Source: Acinetobacter terrestris
Lineage (GTDB): Bacteria; Pseudomonadota; Gammaproteobacteria; Pseudomonadales; Moraxellaceae
Length of the DNA stretch: 64,000 bases
Assembly: GCF_004331155.1 (NCBI RefSeq)
Contig: NZ_SJNZ01000018.1
Span: 1-64,000 of the forward strand
Direction of reading: 5' to 3'
Made by a program: the position numbers and the translations under genes. Shown here in pieces: positions 26,942 to 38,900 of this stretch. Within the stretch, counting starts at the first letter, position 1, and each line of letters starts with the position of its first letter. The notes beneath the pieces are model-generated. The model worked only from the letters and a program-made list of their open reading frames with translations, ran no database searches and was not told the DNA's origin.

Positions 26942-27484
26942 GTGCTTCGTTTTATTTATGCCTTATTACTGGGTTTTAGCGTGCTATGGATTGCTGCATG
27001 TACCTCAAGTCCAAAAAAAACCTCAACCATACCACTGCCGCCTGCTCAGGTACAAAAACTGAAAAGTATGCAATTGAAATCTTCATTGCCTATTCCGGTA
27101 CAAAATATAAAAGCCAAACAGTTGCGCGATACTTGGGCAGCTTCACGCAGTAACGGACGCACCCACGAAGGCATTGACATCATGGCTCCACGTGGAACAA
27201 AAGTGCTGAGTGCCACAGAAGGTTTAATTGCTGACTTACGCAATAACAATTTGGGTGGTAAAGTGGTTTGGATTATGGGACCTGGCGGAAGCTGGCATTA
27301 CTATGCCCATCTGGATGATCATAAACGCGGCTTAAATGTCGGCGATTATGTCAAAAAAGGCCAGCTGATTGGTTATGTGGGCAACACCGGCAATGCCCGC
27401 CACACGGCACCGCATTTGCACTATGGAATTTACCTCGAGGGTAAAGGTCGTGGTGTGGTGAATCCCTACCCTTATTTACGTTAA
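26942..27484 (+). CDS. M23-family peptidase, lipoprotein (LytM domain)
   Basis: A 180-residue envelope protein with a GTG start (AAGGA six bases before). The signal VLWIAACTSSPKK ends in a lipobox with Cys20. The LytM domain has THEGIDIMAPRGTKVLSA (first metal His and Asp), HYYAHLDDHKRGLNVGDYVK and HTAPHLHYGIYLEG (final His-X-His). The zinc ligands are all kept, so it is probably an active endopeptidase cutting peptidoglycan cross-links rather than an EnvC-type activator. Confidence 0.88.
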   Translation: MLRFIYALLLGFSVLWIAACTSSPKKTSTIPLPPAQVQKLKSMQLKSSLPIPVQNIKAKQLRDTWAASRSNGRTHEGIDIMAPRGTKVLSATEGLIADLRNNNLGGKVVWIMGPGGSWHYYAHLDDHKRGLNVGDYVKKGQLIGYVGNTGNARHTAPHLHYGIYLEGKGRGVVNPYPYLR

Positions 27485-27501
27485 TTTTTTAGGAACTATT
27501 C

Positions 27502-27747
27502 ATGTCAGAAGCGCTGATCAATCGTTTGGTCGAATTTGCTGAATCAGGCAATCAACAAAAAATTGTTTTGGCTGGGCAAAGCCATCAAGGCTGGGTGATG
27601 GAAATCACCGAAGACGCGCTTTTGATCAGCACCGGTTTTGCTGAAAAAACCGGACAAGACAAGTGGATTCAATTCACCGACTTGCCCCAGGCAGAACTGT
27701 ACTACTGGGATAATCAACACGATCAATGGGCTGAATTCAAGCTTTAA
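27502..27747 (+). CDS. Small conserved hypothetical protein
   Basis: An 81-residue acidic, soluble protein with no signal or membrane segment. It has repeated aromatic residues near its end (ELYYWDNQHDQWAEF). It lies 18 bp after the M23 gene with an AGGA ribosome site and 21 bp before tag, so it belongs to the same operon. I recognise no family. Confidence 0.7.
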   Translation: MSEALINRLVEFAESGNQQKIVLAGQSHQGWVMEITEDALLISTGFAEKTGQDKWIQFTDLPQAELYYWDNQHDQWAEFKL

Positions 27748-27768
27748 GCCGTTTCAGGAGCAGCAAAA

Positions 27769-28341
27769 ATGTCGATGCAACGCTGTGATTGGTGCTCGAA
27801 TGATCCTGTTTATATCGCTTATCATGATGATGAATGGGGCAAAGCCAGTCATGATGAAGCGCATTTATTTGAAATGCTGTGTCTGGAAGGACAGCAAGCG
27901 GGTTTATCCTGGATTACGGTGCTAAAAAAACGTGACAGCTATCGTCGACATTTCTTTCAACATACTATTGCCGAGATCGCGCAATTCAGTGATGCTGATC
28001 TGCAAGATAAACTCCAGGATGCCGGATTGATTCGGCATATCGGCAAGCTAAAAGCCATTCGTGACAATGCCATTGCCTGGCAAAATTTAACCCAAGAATT
28101 AAAGCCACAACAGAGCAATGTCAGCGACTGGTTATGGAATTTTGTTGCAGATCAAACGCTACATAATGATGTTGCAGATTATCGTCAGGCACCTGCCCAA
28201 ACCGAAATTAGTATTGCCCTTTCCAAAGCGTTAAAAAAGAAAGGCTTTAAATTCGTCGGACCCACCACCTGTTATGCCTTTATGCAGGCGGTGGGTATGG
28301 TCGATGATCATGAAAATCATTGCTCTTTTAAATCATTTTAA
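27769..28341 (+). CDS. tag: DNA-3-methyladenine glycosylase I
   Basis: Excises 3-methyladenine from alkylated DNA. The 190-residue protein starts MSMQRCDWCSNDPVYIAYHD with the zinc Cys6 and His19; the other two ligands are in DDHENHCSFK near the C terminus. EMLCLEGQQAGLSWITVLKK carries the catalytic Glu pocket and KKGFKFVGPTTCYAFMQAVG the conserved core. AGGAG lies eight bases before the ATG. Confidence 0.94.
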   Translation: MSMQRCDWCSNDPVYIAYHDDEWGKASHDEAHLFEMLCLEGQQAGLSWITVLKKRDSYRRHFFQHTIAEIAQFSDADLQDKLQDAGLIRHIGKLKAIRDNAIAWQNLTQELKPQQSNVSDWLWNFVADQTLHNDVADYRQAPAQTEISIALSKALKKKGFKFVGPTTCYAFMQAVGMVDDHENHCSFKSF

Positions 28342-28372
28342 AACACCAACAAGATAATAAAAGGATTCTCCC

Positions 28373-29395
28373 ATGAGTGACAACATTATCCATGCTTATG
28401 CAGCCATGCAGGCGGGTGCAGCACTTGAACCCTATCAGTTTGATGCCGGAGAATTACAGGCGCATCAGGTTGAAGTCAAAGTTGAATATTGCGGTTTATG
28501 CCATTCCGATATTTCAGTGATCAATAACGAGTGGCGCTCTTCGGTTTATCCGGTGGTTGCTGGGCATGAAATTATTGGCACCATTACCCAGCTGGGTTCA
28601 GAAGCCAAAGGCTTGAAAGTGGGTCAACGCGTGGGCATCGGCTGGACAGCAGAAAGTTGCCAGCACTGTGACCCTTGCGTTTCAGGTCAACAAGTCATGT
28701 GTACCGGCGGACAAACGGCGACCATCGTTGGACATGCCGGTGGTTTTTCCGACAAGGTTCGTGCCGGTTGGCAATGGATCATTCCACTGCCTGAAGATTT
28801 AGATCCAGAAAGTGCCGGTCCGCTGCTGTGTGGTGGGATTACCGTATTTGATCCGATTCTTAAACATGAAATTCAAGCCATTCATCATGTTGGGGTGATT
28901 GGGATTGGCGGTTTGGGGCATATGGCCATTAAACTGCTCAAAGCCTGGGGCTGTGAAATTACCGCTTTCACATCTAACCTAGACAAGAGTGATGAACTGA
29001 AAGCCATGGGCGCAGACCATGTGGTGAATAGCCGTGATTCTGCTGCACTCAAAGCTCAACGCGGTAAATTTGATTTGTTACTTTGCACCGTCAATGTCAC
29101 GTTAGACTGGCCAGCTTACTTAAGTACCTTGGCTCCAAACGGTATCATACATATGTTGGGATTGGTGCTTGAGCCAATGCAAATTCCAGCCGGCATGCTA
29201 ATTGGCGGCGCAAAATCGGTCACAGGTTCGCCTACCGGCTCCCCTGCTGCACTGCGTCAACTGCTCAAGTTTGCAGCGCGTAAAAATATTGCACCGCAAA
29301 TTGAAGTTTTCCCGATGTCACAACTCAATGCAGCGATTGAACATTTACATTCCGGCAAAGCCCGTTACCGGATTGTGTTAAAAGCTGATTTCTAA
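28373..29395 (+). CDS. Zinc-dependent alcohol dehydrogenase
   Basis: A 340-residue medium-chain dehydrogenase of the cinnamyl alcohol dehydrogenase-like group (relatives of YahK/YjgB), which reduce aldehydes with NADPH. Catalytic zinc ligands: CGLCHSD and AGHE. Structural zinc: [15 protein letters not shown], with spacing C-X2-C-X2-C-X7-C. The coenzyme site is [20 protein letters not shown]. It follows tag by 31 bp. The real substrate is unknown. Confidence 0.88.
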   Translation: MSDNIIHAYAAMQAGAALEPYQFDAGELQAHQVEVKVEYCGLCHSDISVINNEWRSSVYPVVAGHEIIGTITQLGSEAKGLKVGQRVGIGWTAESCQHCDPCVSGQQVMCTGGQTATIVGHAGGFSDKVRAGWQWIIPLPEDLDPESAGPLLCGGITVFDPILKHEIQAIHHVGVIGIGGLGHMAIKLLKAWGCEITAFTSNLDKSDELKAMGADHVVNSRDSAALKAQRGKFDLLLCTVNVTLDWPAYLSTLAPNGIIHMLGLVLEPMQIPAGMLIGGAKSVTGSPTGSPAALRQLLKFAARKNIAPQIEVFPMSQLNAAIEHLHSGKARYRIVLKADF

Positions 29396-29478
29396 TTTTT
29401 CTTTTATCCCGCCGAATTCAAATCTGCCCAAGCACTATGCTTGGACAGATTTTTTTGAAGACTTCACAATCAAATCAC

Positions 29479-30369
29479 TTATAAATACACGGCTAGCTTT
29501 TCTGCCAAAAACTCGATAAATAAACGCACGCGTTTCGGCAGATGTTCTTGCCGGTAGTAAACTGCATGAATTTTTTGATAATGCAGCTGAATTTGATCTT
29601 CAAATAAGGCTTTCAGGCGACCGGCCTGCAAATCTTCTTCCACCAGAAAGCGTGACAGGCAGGTAATCCCTACGCCCTGTATAGCCAGCTGCCGTACCGT
29701 TTCGCCATTGGATGCTTTTATTTTCGGATGCGCGATAAAGTCGTCCCCATTGAACTGAATCGGCCAAGTATTTAAATGGGTCGGCTGGCTAAAGCCCAGT
29801 AAAGCATGTTGCGATAAATCTTCTGGAGCTTGCGGCACTCCGTTTTGTTGCAAGTAAGCAGGACTCGCGACAATATATAAGCGGCTGCGGCACAACAACT
29901 TGGCATGTAAGCTGGAATCATGCAGCTCACCAAACCGGATCGCAACATCAGTTTTATGTTCCAGTAAATCAATCACCTGATCATGATTACTCAGCTCAAT
30001 TTCGATATGCGGATAGTACTGCATAAACTCCTGAATTAAGGGCACGATTACATGCAAGACAAAGGGTGTGGCAGAGTCGACCCGAATCAGTCCCGAAGTG
30101 TCAGTATCGGACTTGAGTAAAGCATCCTCCGCTTCAGCCAGGTCATTTAAAATTTTACGGGCTTTTTCCAGAAACAGTTGGCCTTCCTGGGTTAATTTCA
30201 GCTTGCGTGTGGTGCGTTCCAGCAAGGTTACATTCAATTTATTCTCAAGCCGTTGTAAGGCACGGCTCACACCGGAGGTGGTTTGGCCTAAACGCTCAGC
30301 TGCCATCACAATCGAGCCACTATCCACAATGGTCACAAAAGCATGGAGTTCCTCAATGGTCGATTTCAT
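29479..30369 (-). CDS. LysR-family transcriptional regulator
   Basis: A 296-residue LysR protein with the N-terminal winged helix (FVTIVDSGSIVMAAERLGQT, then SGVSRALQRLENKLNVTLLE) and a periplasmic-binding-like effector domain (LIRVDSATPFVLHVIVPLIQ). It is divergent from the aldo-keto reductase gene with a 116-bp shared promoter, so it probably controls that gene and itself. In E. coli the related yafC lies beside dkgB, the same pairing. Confidence 0.9.
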   Translation of the reverse strand: MKSTIEELHAFVTIVDSGSIVMAAERLGQTTSGVSRALQRLENKLNVTLLERTTRKLKLTQEGQLFLEKARKILNDLAEAEDALLKSDTDTSGLIRVDSATPFVLHVIVPLIQEFMQYYPHIEIELSNHDQVIDLLEHKTDVAIRFGELHDSSLHAKLLCRSRLYIVASPAYLQQNGVPQAPEDLSQHALLGFSQPTHLNTWPIQFNGDDFIAHPKIKASNGETVRQLAIQGVGITCLSRFLVEEDLQAGRLKALFEDQIQLHYQKIHAVYYRQEHLPKRVRLFIEFLAEKLAVYL

Positions 30370-30485
30370 CTGCCGCTCATTTGTTGATTTTTAATCAATA
30401 ATATTTTGCAAATGACTGGGTTTTTTAGCAACAATAAAAGCATCAAAATAGCTTCCATCTTAAAAACTTAAATATTGAGTCAACC

Positions 30486-31289
30486 ATGATTGTGCCCAAA
30501 TTTGGTCTCGGAACTTTTCGCTTATCTGGACAAACCGTCATTGATTCGGTCAAGACCGCCCTTGAAGTCGGCTATCGTGCTGTCGATACCGCACAAATTT
30601 ATGCCAATGAAGCAGAAGTCGGACAAGCGATTGCTGAAAGTCAGCTCAATCGAGATGAACTGTTTATCACCACTAAAATTTGGACGGAAAATTATGCACC
30701 AGAAAAACTAATTCCCAGTCTGAAAGACAGTTTGCGAAAACTGCGGACTGACGCCGTCAATCTTAGCTTGATTCATTGGCCTGCACCTAAACTCGGGGTG
30801 TCTATTGCTGAAGTGATGCACGCTTTATTAGAAGCAAAACAGCAAGGTTTGACCGAGCATATCGGGATTTCCAACTTCAATATTGAACTGACCCGGCAAG
30901 CCATCGATAGCATTGGTCTGCAGCATATTGAGACCAATCAGATCGAGCTCAGCCCCTATTTGCAAAATCATCGCTTGGTGGATTTCTTACAAGCGCAAAA
31001 GATTGATGTGACCTCTTATATGACTCTGGCTTATGGCAAAGTGCTGAATGATCCCGTCCTGCTAGATATTGCTGCGCAGTATCAGGCATCCAGTGCGCAA
31101 ATTGCCTTGGCTTGGGCCTTACAACAAGGCTTTGCCGTCATTCCATCCTCGACCAGACGCGAACACCTCATTGCCAATTTAGCTGCGCAAGAGATTCAAC
31201 TGACCAAGGATGAAATGGCGGCCATTGCCAAACTCGACCGTAATGCACGTGAAATTAATCCCGAACAACTTGCACCGCTTTGGGATTAA
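30486..31289 (+). CDS. dkgB: 2,5-diketo-D-gluconate reductase B (aldo-keto reductase)
   Basis: A 267-residue NADPH-dependent reductase, the same length as E. coli DkgB and very similar along its whole length ([52 protein letters not shown]). The catalytic tetrad is Asp34, Tyr39, Lys64 and His97. DkgB also reduces methylglyoxal and other aldehydes, so detoxification is as likely as ketogluconate use. An MFS exporter gene starts 9 bp downstream. Confidence 0.9.
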   Translation: MIVPKFGLGTFRLSGQTVIDSVKTALEVGYRAVDTAQIYANEAEVGQAIAESQLNRDELFITTKIWTENYAPEKLIPSLKDSLRKLRTDAVNLSLIHWPAPKLGVSIAEVMHALLEAKQQGLTEHIGISNFNIELTRQAIDSIGLQHIETNQIELSPYLQNHRLVDFLQAQKIDVTSYMTLAYGKVLNDPVLLDIAAQYQASSAQIALAWALQQGFAVIPSSTRREHLIANLAAQEIQLTKDEMAAIAKLDRNAREINPEQLAPLWD

Positions 31290-31298
31290 AATTAGCTG

Positions 31299-32477
31299 AT
31301 GAAAATTAATTTTCCTTTACTGGCACTGGCGATCGGTGCTTTTGCCATTGGCACCACAGAATTTTCACCGATGGGTTTTCTGCCTGAAATTGCGCAGGAC
31401 TTGGAGATCTCGATTCCGCGTGCCGGCATACTGGTTAGTGCCTATGCCTTGGGTGTGATGTTGGGTGCACCGCTGATGACTTTGTGGCTAAGTCGCTATT
31501 CCAAACGCAAATCCTTAATTTTACTGATGGCGATTTTTACCCTTGGCAATATTCTGGCAATGCTGGCACCCAGCTATTTAAGCTTAATGGGCGCACGCAT
31601 CATTACCAGTTTAAATCACGGTGCTTTTTTCGGGATTGGTTCGGTCGTTGCAGCCAGCGTGGTGCCGAAAGACAAACAGGCTAGTGCTGTCGCGATGATG
31701 TTTATGGGACTGACCATTGCCAATATTGGCGGCGTGCCACTGGCCACCTGGATTGGACAAAATATTGATTGGCGCATGTCTTTCCTCGGTATTTCTGCCC
31801 TTGGCTTAATTACCATGTTTGCTCTATGGAAGGCCTTACCTGAAGGTAAAATTAGTCATAAACCGAATGTAAAACAGGAGCTGAAAGTCCTCAGCCGTTT
31901 GCCTGTGGTTCTGGCATTACTAACCACGGTCATGAGTGCAGGTGCAATGTTCGCCTTATATACCTATATTGCGCCAAGCTTAAAAAGCTTTACCCATGCT
32001 TCGCCTGAACTGATCACCCTGATGCTGGTATTGATTGGGATCGGTTTTTCAATTGGCAATCATTTGGGCGGTAAATTTGCCGACCTGTCTTTAAATAAAA
32101 CCCTGATTGGCTTTTTATTGCTACTGATCGTGATGATGTTGCTGTTCCCTATTTTGGCAACGACAGCTCTAGGTGCAGCGCTCGCATTGGTGATTTGGGG
32201 TGCAGTTGCTTTTGCCGTGGTTCCGCCACTGCAAATGCGGGTGATGTCCGTGGCACATGATGCACCGGGCTTGGCATCTTCAGTGAATATTGGCGCCTTT
32301 AACCTGGGCAATGCTCTGGGTGCCATTGCCGGAGCAAGCGTGTTGAATATGGGACTGAGCTATAGCGCAGTTTCATTTGCAGGTGCAGGATTGAGTGCAC
32401 TTGCATTGGTGTTGGTGCTGATTCAGATGAAACTTGCAGCGAACAAAGCGCTGGATGATTATCAGACCTGTTCATAA
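31299..32477 (+). CDS. MFS transporter, DHA1 family (YdhP/AraJ-like)
   Basis: A 392-residue, twelve-helix major facilitator. The N terminus LAIGAFAIGTTEFSPMGFLP is the typical start of the AraJ/YdhP/NepI exporters, followed by the loop 2-3 motif (SRYSKRKSLI) and SLNHGAFFGIGSVVAA. It is translated right after dkgB in a probable two-gene operon. Likely a drug or metabolite exporter; the substrate is not known. Confidence 0.88.
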   Translation: MKINFPLLALAIGAFAIGTTEFSPMGFLPEIAQDLEISIPRAGILVSAYALGVMLGAPLMTLWLSRYSKRKSLILLMAIFTLGNILAMLAPSYLSLMGARIITSLNHGAFFGIGSVVAASVVPKDKQASAVAMMFMGLTIANIGGVPLATWIGQNIDWRMSFLGISALGLITMFALWKALPEGKISHKPNVKQELKVLSRLPVVLALLTTVMSAGAMFALYTYIAPSLKSFTHASPELITLMLVLIGIGFSIGNHLGGKFADLSLNKTLIGFLLLLIVMMLLFPILATTALGAALALVIWGAVAFAVVPPLQMRVMSVAHDAPGLASSVNIGAFNLGNALGAIAGASVLNMGLSYSAVSFAGAGLSALALVLVLIQMKLAANKALDDYQTCS

Positions 32478-32501
32478 AATCTATCTCAAAATATGTCTAA
32501 G

Positions 32502-32530
32502 AAAAAAGTCCGCATCATGCGGACTTTTTT
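32502..32530. terminator. Bidirectional intrinsic terminator
   Basis: AAAAAAGTCCGCA, a three-base loop and TGCGGACTTTTTT. It lies between two convergent genes and has A and T runs on both sides, so it can stop both transcripts. Confidence 0.88.
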
Positions 32531-32541
32531 AATGTTATGGA

Positions 32542-33198
32542 TTAACGCAAAGCTTCGGGCAAGGCAGGAATACCGGATGGCTTGCCGAGTTCCATCTTCA
32601 TTTTTTGTAGCATCTGATAGGGCTGCTGCTGTACAAACATATTCACAAAGGTCAAAGGAATAGAGCCTTCAGGATTGGCATAACCATAAGTCGAAACTTT
32701 GATTTTATTATTGGCCAGTTTCTGAAAAGTCCAATCGCCTTCATAATGGGTTAAACGGACATAATCCGGATTTTTGGCATAGCCTTTATCGACGGCCTTA
32801 TTTTTAATCGTGATAATGCCTTGGGCATCTTTGATCATTTTACCTTGCACCACCAAATCACGATCTTTTAGCGGAAAAGGAAAATCCAGCACCATATACA
32901 ATAAAAATTCGCCCTTTTTGTCATCCCGCGAAAGCACTTTGATACTGCCCATATACGGCACCCATTGCACCGCGTGGTCAACATCTAAAATCAGACTGAC
33001 CGCTTTTTCGAGCGCAGTATCGTAAGTGGTTTCAGCTTTGTATAAAAATACCGGGTTTTGACTGTTTTGAATGGTCCAGACTTTAATATTATTTTTATGA
33101 ATGCTGAGTTTGGCATGATCAGCAGGTTTAGCCTGCACTGTAGCCAACATTGCTACAGCACAAGCCATCAATATCACTTTTTTCATTCCGTTGAGCAT
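32542..33198 (-). CDS. START-domain lipid-binding protein, secreted
   Basis: A 218-residue protein with a signal peptide (MKKVILMACAVAMLATVQA, cleavage about Ala-Lys) and a START/Bet v1-like fold: KAVSLILDVDHAVQWVPYMG, LDFPFPLKDRDLVVQGKM and LTHYEGDWTFQKL. Such domains bind a hydrophobic ligand, often a lipid. Two in-frame ATGs exist; the second at 33186 gives a more compact signal peptide, and neither has a strong ribosome site. Ligand and role are unknown. Confidence 0.8.
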   Translation of the reverse strand: MLNGMKKVILMACAVAMLATVQAKPADHAKLSIHKNNIKVWTIQNSQNPVFLYKAETTYDTALEKAVSLILDVDHAVQWVPYMGSIKVLSRDDKKGEFLLYMVLDFPFPLKDRDLVVQGKMIKDAQGIITIKNKAVDKGYAKNPDYVRLTHYEGDWTFQKLANNKIKVSTYGYANPEGSIPLTFVNMFVQQQPYQMLQKMKMELGKPSGIPALPEALR

Positions 33199-33244
33199 CT
33201 TATTTTAATTTTGTTGTATTGTTATAAATGATTTTGATGAATTT

Positions 33245-34075
<831 letters not shown>

Positions 34076-34194
34076 CTAATGTTGCTTCTAAATTGTTCTT
34101 ACTATAGCAAAACTCTGTACCGAGACTAAGTTTCAAGCCTAAAAATTTTATCGAAAAAATCTGGCTTGCTGTCTCTGATTTTTTAAAGCCCATA

Positions 34195-34224
34195 AAAAAG
34201 GGCGATATCAATATCACCCTTTTT
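34195..34224 (-). terminator. Intrinsic terminator after dnaJ
   Basis: AAAAAGGG-C-GATAT and ATATC-A-CCCTTTTT pair around a short loop with one mismatch. On the minus strand it stands 17 bp after the dnaJ stop and upstream of dapB. Confidence 0.75.
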
Positions 34225-34241
34225 CTAAACGCCGTTTGAAA

Positions 34242-35351
34242 TCAATCAAACAGACCGAAGAACGATTTTTTCTTTGGAGATGACTTGCTGTCCTCACCAT
34301 CCATGGTTTCTTGCAATTCTTTTAACAGTTCACGTTGGCGAGCGGTCAAATTCACCGGTGTTTCGATCACGACGCGGCAGAGTAAATCGCCCTGCATGCT
34401 GGTACGTACAGGTTTAACCCCTTTACCACGCAAGCGGAACATTTTACCGGTTTGAGTTCCCTCAGGAATTTTCAAACTGACACGGCCATCGAGTGTTGGA
34501 ATTTGAATCTCTTTACCCAATGCTGCATCGGCAATGCTGACAGGCACATCCATATACAGGTCTGCACCATCACGCTGGAAGATTTCGTGTTCACGAACCA
34601 CTACTTCAACGTATAAATCGCCTGACTGGCCATCACGAATCGCTTCGCCTTTGCCGGTTAAACGTACGCGGTCGCCATTGTCCACGCCTGCAGGAATGGT
34701 GACTTCCAGCGTTTGTTGACGATCGGATACACCAGAACCATGACATTTATTACATGGGTTCTTGATGATGGTCCCTTGACCACGACAGGTGCTACAGGTT
34801 TGCTGAACCGAGAAGAAACCTTGCTGCATGCGCACTTGACCTGCACCATGACAGGTTTTACAGGTTTCAACATCTTTAGGATTTTTTGAACCTTTGCCAT
34901 CACAGGCATCACAAGGTGCAGGTGCGGTAAAGGTAATGGTTTTTTTCACGCCCTTGACGGCTTCTTCAAGCGTCAATTCCATGACGTAGCGAAGGTCGGA
35001 TCCACGACGTGCACGTTGTTGCTGACGACCACCGCCACCAAAAGCGCCACCAAAGATATCGCCAAACTGGCTAAAGATATCTTCTGCATTGAAACCGCCA
35101 CCGAAGCCACCGCCGCCCATACCACCTTCAAAGGCATTGTGCCCCATACGGTCATACATGCTGCGTTTTTCGCCATCGGATAAAATTTCGTAAGCTTCAG
35201 CAGCTTCTTTAAATTTATCTTCCGCTTCAGGGTTGTCTGGGTTGCGGTCTGGATGATATTTCATCGCCAACTTACGGTAGGCTTTTTTAATTTCATCATC
35301 ACTAGCGGTTTTAGCGACGCCCAAAACCTCATAATAATCACGTTTAGCCAT
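34242..35351 (-). CDS. dnaJ: Chaperone DnaJ
   Basis: Co-chaperone that delivers substrates to DnaK and stimulates its ATPase. The 369-residue protein has a J domain (1-70) with HPD at 33-35, a Gly/Phe-rich linker (about 75-115), four zinc-finger repeats of the CxxCxGxG type ([32 protein letters not shown]) and the two C-terminal substrate domains. GAGGAG lies upstream of the ATG. Confidence 0.97.
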   Translation of the reverse strand: MAKRDYYEVLGVAKTASDDEIKKAYRKLAMKYHPDRNPDNPEAEDKFKEAAEAYEILSDGEKRSMYDRMGHNAFEGGMGGGGFGGGFNAEDIFSQFGDIFGGAFGGGGRQQQRARRGSDLRYVMELTLEEAVKGVKKTITFTAPAPCDACDGKGSKNPKDVETCKTCHGAGQVRMQQGFFSVQQTCSTCRGQGTIIKNPCNKCHGSGVSDRQQTLEVTIPAGVDNGDRVRLTGKGEAIRDGQSGDLYVEVVVREHEIFQRDGADLYMDVPVSIADAALGKEIQIPTLDGRVSLKIPEGTQTGKMFRLRGKGVKPVRTSMQGDLLCRVVIETPVNLTARQRELLKELQETMDGEDSKSSPKKKSFFGLFD

Positions 35352-35458
35352 GTCTGGCGATGCTCCTCACGGAATTTGATTTAATGCTTAACTGTGGACT
35401 GAAATTGGGGGTCAATCCCAGTTTTACAAGGGTAAGAATGGAAAAAAATTTGGCCAGA

Positions 35459-35836
35459 TTAGAAAACGGCTTTATTTTTGAAAAATCGAGAGATCCCTTT
35501 GAGCCATGCATTGAGCAAAAACAAAAAGGCGATGATCGTAAATACTACCCCAGCAACAGTACAACCAGTGACCCAAAGTGCGCTATCCCAATAAAAGAAA
35601 ATCAGCGGAATAAACCAGAGTGCAGCAAATACCACCAAAATGGAATAAATTACGGTATTTCGCATCACCCAAAGCCCTTGAGCTTCAAGCCATACTTCAG
35701 CACCATCCACTTGTGTGACTTTGCGCGCAAACCAGTAAGCAAATATGCCACTAATCACGGTAAATAAAGCAAAAAACATGAAGACATAAGAGATCGCAAT
35801 GGAACGGCGAAGTCGGCTTAAGTTGTCTTGCTTCAT
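35459..35836 (-). CDS. Small membrane protein of unknown function
   Basis: A 125-residue protein with three hydrophobic segments (SIAISYVFMFFALFTVISGI; MRNTVIYSILVVFAALWFIP; LWVTGCTVAGVVFTIIAFLF), the second and third separated by a charged loop. The basic N terminus RLRRS suggests a cytoplasmic N end. The ATG at 35836 is preferred over an upstream GTG without a ribosome site. I do not recognise the family. Confidence 0.7.
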   Translation of the reverse strand: MKQDNLSRLRRSIAISYVFMFFALFTVISGIFAYWFARKVTQVDGAEVWLEAQGLWVMRNTVIYSILVVFAALWFIPLIFFYWDSALWVTGCTVAGVVFTIIAFLFLLNAWLKGISRFFKNKAVF

Positions 35837-35969
35837 GTGCTTTTTAACCCCATTCACTACACGTTTAGTTTTTTAATATGCAGTAAATTGCTTTATAGAA
35901 ATGTATACAAATATTAGGTGCTACTATATTGAAATTTTCAATATTTCGCACCTCATTATTATCAAAAAA

Positions 35970-38900
35970 TTATGTAGTTTGCTTATTTTTTTCCACTTTA
36001 AAGCATTGTGCATACAATGCAGGCAAGAAGAACAAGGTTAACAGGGTGGCCACAATCAATCCGCCCATAATGGCAACTGCCATCGGGCCAAAGAAAATAC
36101 TGCGTGATAAGGGAATCATCGCCAGTACCGCAGCCAATGCAGTCAACACAATCGGACGGCAACGGCGCATGGTCGCATCCACAATAGCTGACCACGGATC
36201 ATGTCCTTCCTGAATATCCTGTTCAATCTGATCAATCAAAATTAAAGAATTTCGCATGATCATGCCGGAAAGCGCAATGGTTCCCAACATTGCCACAAAA
36301 CCAAAAGGTTTATTGAATAATAACAGGAATAACACCACCCCGATTAAACCCAAAGGTGCGGTTAACAAGACAATGAAGGCACGTGACATGCTCTTGAGCT
36401 GAATCATCAACAAGGTCATGACCACTGCCAGGAAAAATGGCATCCCGGCATTGACCGAGTTTTGCCCGCGTGCAGACTCTTCCACGGTTCCGCCCACTTC
36501 AACCAAGTAACCACTTGGCAATTCAGCACGCAGTTGATCCATTTTTTCGGCCAGTTCTCCCACCACGGTGGCCGGCTGCAATTTGCTGCGGATATCGGCA
36601 CGCACGGTAATGGTCGGCAAACGGTTACGATGCCAAATCAGGCCATCCTCAAAGTCATATTCAATTTTCGCTATTTGCGCCAGCGGCACAGAACTCCCAT
36701 TGGCAGTCGGAACGGCCAGACTGGACAGTGATTCCACATTAATCCGTTCAGCCTGATCACCACGCAGACGAATTTCAATCAATTCACGTTTTTCACGGTA
36801 TTGATTAATGGTGGCACCACTGACTGAACTGTTTAAAAAATTGGCCAAATCCAAGCTGGATACACCGATTTGACGGGCACGGTCCTGATCGATATTCAAA
36901 TGAATGACTTTACTTGGCTCGCCCCAATCCAGATGCACATTGCTGGTATTCGGATTATCCCCCACGACTGCGGCGACTTTTTGCGCCCACTGACGAACCA
37001 GATGCAAGTCCTCACCTGAAACACGATACTGCAATGGATAACCAACGGGTGGGCCATTTTCTAGCAGCGATACGCGGGTACGCACATCCGGCAACAATTT
37101 ACGAATTTCCTGATCCAAAGATTGACGAATTTCATCACGGTCATCCAGGGAAGAGGCCAAAACCACAAACTGGGCAAAACTGGCCTGTGGCAATTGCTGA
37201 TCCAGTGGCAAATAAAAACGGGTTGAACCTGTGCCGACATAGGCCACATAGTTATCAATGCCCTCTTTGGTCGACAAGAATTTTTCGACTTTTTTCACCG
37301 CATTTTCAGTTGAAGTGAGCGATGCGCCTTCTTCCAGTTTTAAATCCACCAAAATTTCGGCACGGTTGGATGGCGGGAAAAACTGCTGCGGCACCAGTTT
37401 AAACATCAGGACTGACAATACAAAAATCCCCACCGTGGCTGCAATCACCGTTTTACGGTAGGTCAGGCAAGTATTTACCCAGCTTCTAAACTTTTGATAA
37501 AACTTGGTCTGGTAGGGATCATGAGCTTCACCGGCATGATGCTGTAGCAGTTGCGGTTCAGGTCGCTTGCGTAAACGTGCCCAAAGACGCTGATACCACG
37601 GCGCTTTTTGTGGCAGGTTGGCAAAATCCGGCAGCAGTTTATCGCCCAGATACGGCACAAAAAGCACTGCGGCAAACCAGGATACAATCAGGGCAATGGT
37701 CACCACCTGGAAAATGGAACGCGTGTATTCACCGGTACTGGATGCAGCTGTTGCAATCGGCAGGAAACCTGCTGCGGTAATCAAGGTTCCGGTCAGCATG
37801 GGAAAAGCAGTGGTTTTCCAGGTAAAGCCTGCTGCTTCAAGCCGGCTATAGCCCTGCTCCATTTTTATCGCCATCATCTCGACGGCAATAATGGCGTCAT
37901 CCACCAATAAACCGAGTGCCAAAATCAGTGCACCCAATGAAATTTTATGCAGTCCGACATCAAATAGGTTCATGCCGGCAAAGGTCATCGCCAAAACCAA
38001 GGGAATCGAAAATGCCACCACCAGTCCGGTACGGAAACCGAGTGAGAAGAAGCTGACCAGTAAAACGATAATCACCGCTTCAGCCAATACTTTCATGAAT
38101 TCATTCACGCTGCGTTTTACCGCAACCGGTTGGTCAGAAACCTTTTGCAGCTGCATGCCTAAAGGCAAGGACTTTTGTAATTGTGCAAATTCCGTTTCCA
38201 GATTTTTACCCAAAGCCAGAATATCGCCGCCCTTGCGCATGGATACCGCAATGCCAATCCCGTTTTCGCCCATAAAGCGCATACGCGGCTGAGCCGGCTC
38301 ACTAAAGCCTCGGTAAATCTCTGCGACATCGCCCAATTGAATGGTTTTGCCTGCCACCAACAGGGGCATTTGCTTGAGTTCTTCTACATTTTGCAACTGA
38401 CCACTGACCCGCATCTGAATACGGTCAGTACCCGTTTCAAAGAAACCGGCACTGGCCACGGTATTTTGCTGTTGCAGGGCTTGTTGAATCGCCGTGACCG
38501 GAATGCCGAGTTGGGCAGCTTTGGTATTGGAGAGTTCAATCCAGATTTTCTGGTCTTGCAAACCAACCAGATTGACCTTGCCGACATCTTTCACCCGCTG
38601 CAATTGCAGTTGCAAGCGGTCGGCGTATTCTTTCAATACCCCATAGTCAAAGTCTTTGCCGGTCAGGACATAAATATTGCCGAAGGTATCACCAAATTCA
38701 TCGTTAAAGAACGGACCTTGTACGCCACTGGGTAATTGCTGTTTGATATCACCGACTTTTTTTCGGACTTGATACCACACATCTGGAATCTGATTGGAGC
38801 GCAACGAGTCTTTGGCAACAAAAGTCACCATCGATTCGCCCGGACGCGAATAGGCCATGATGCGTTCATAGCTGCCCGTGCTCATCAGTTCTTTTTCAAT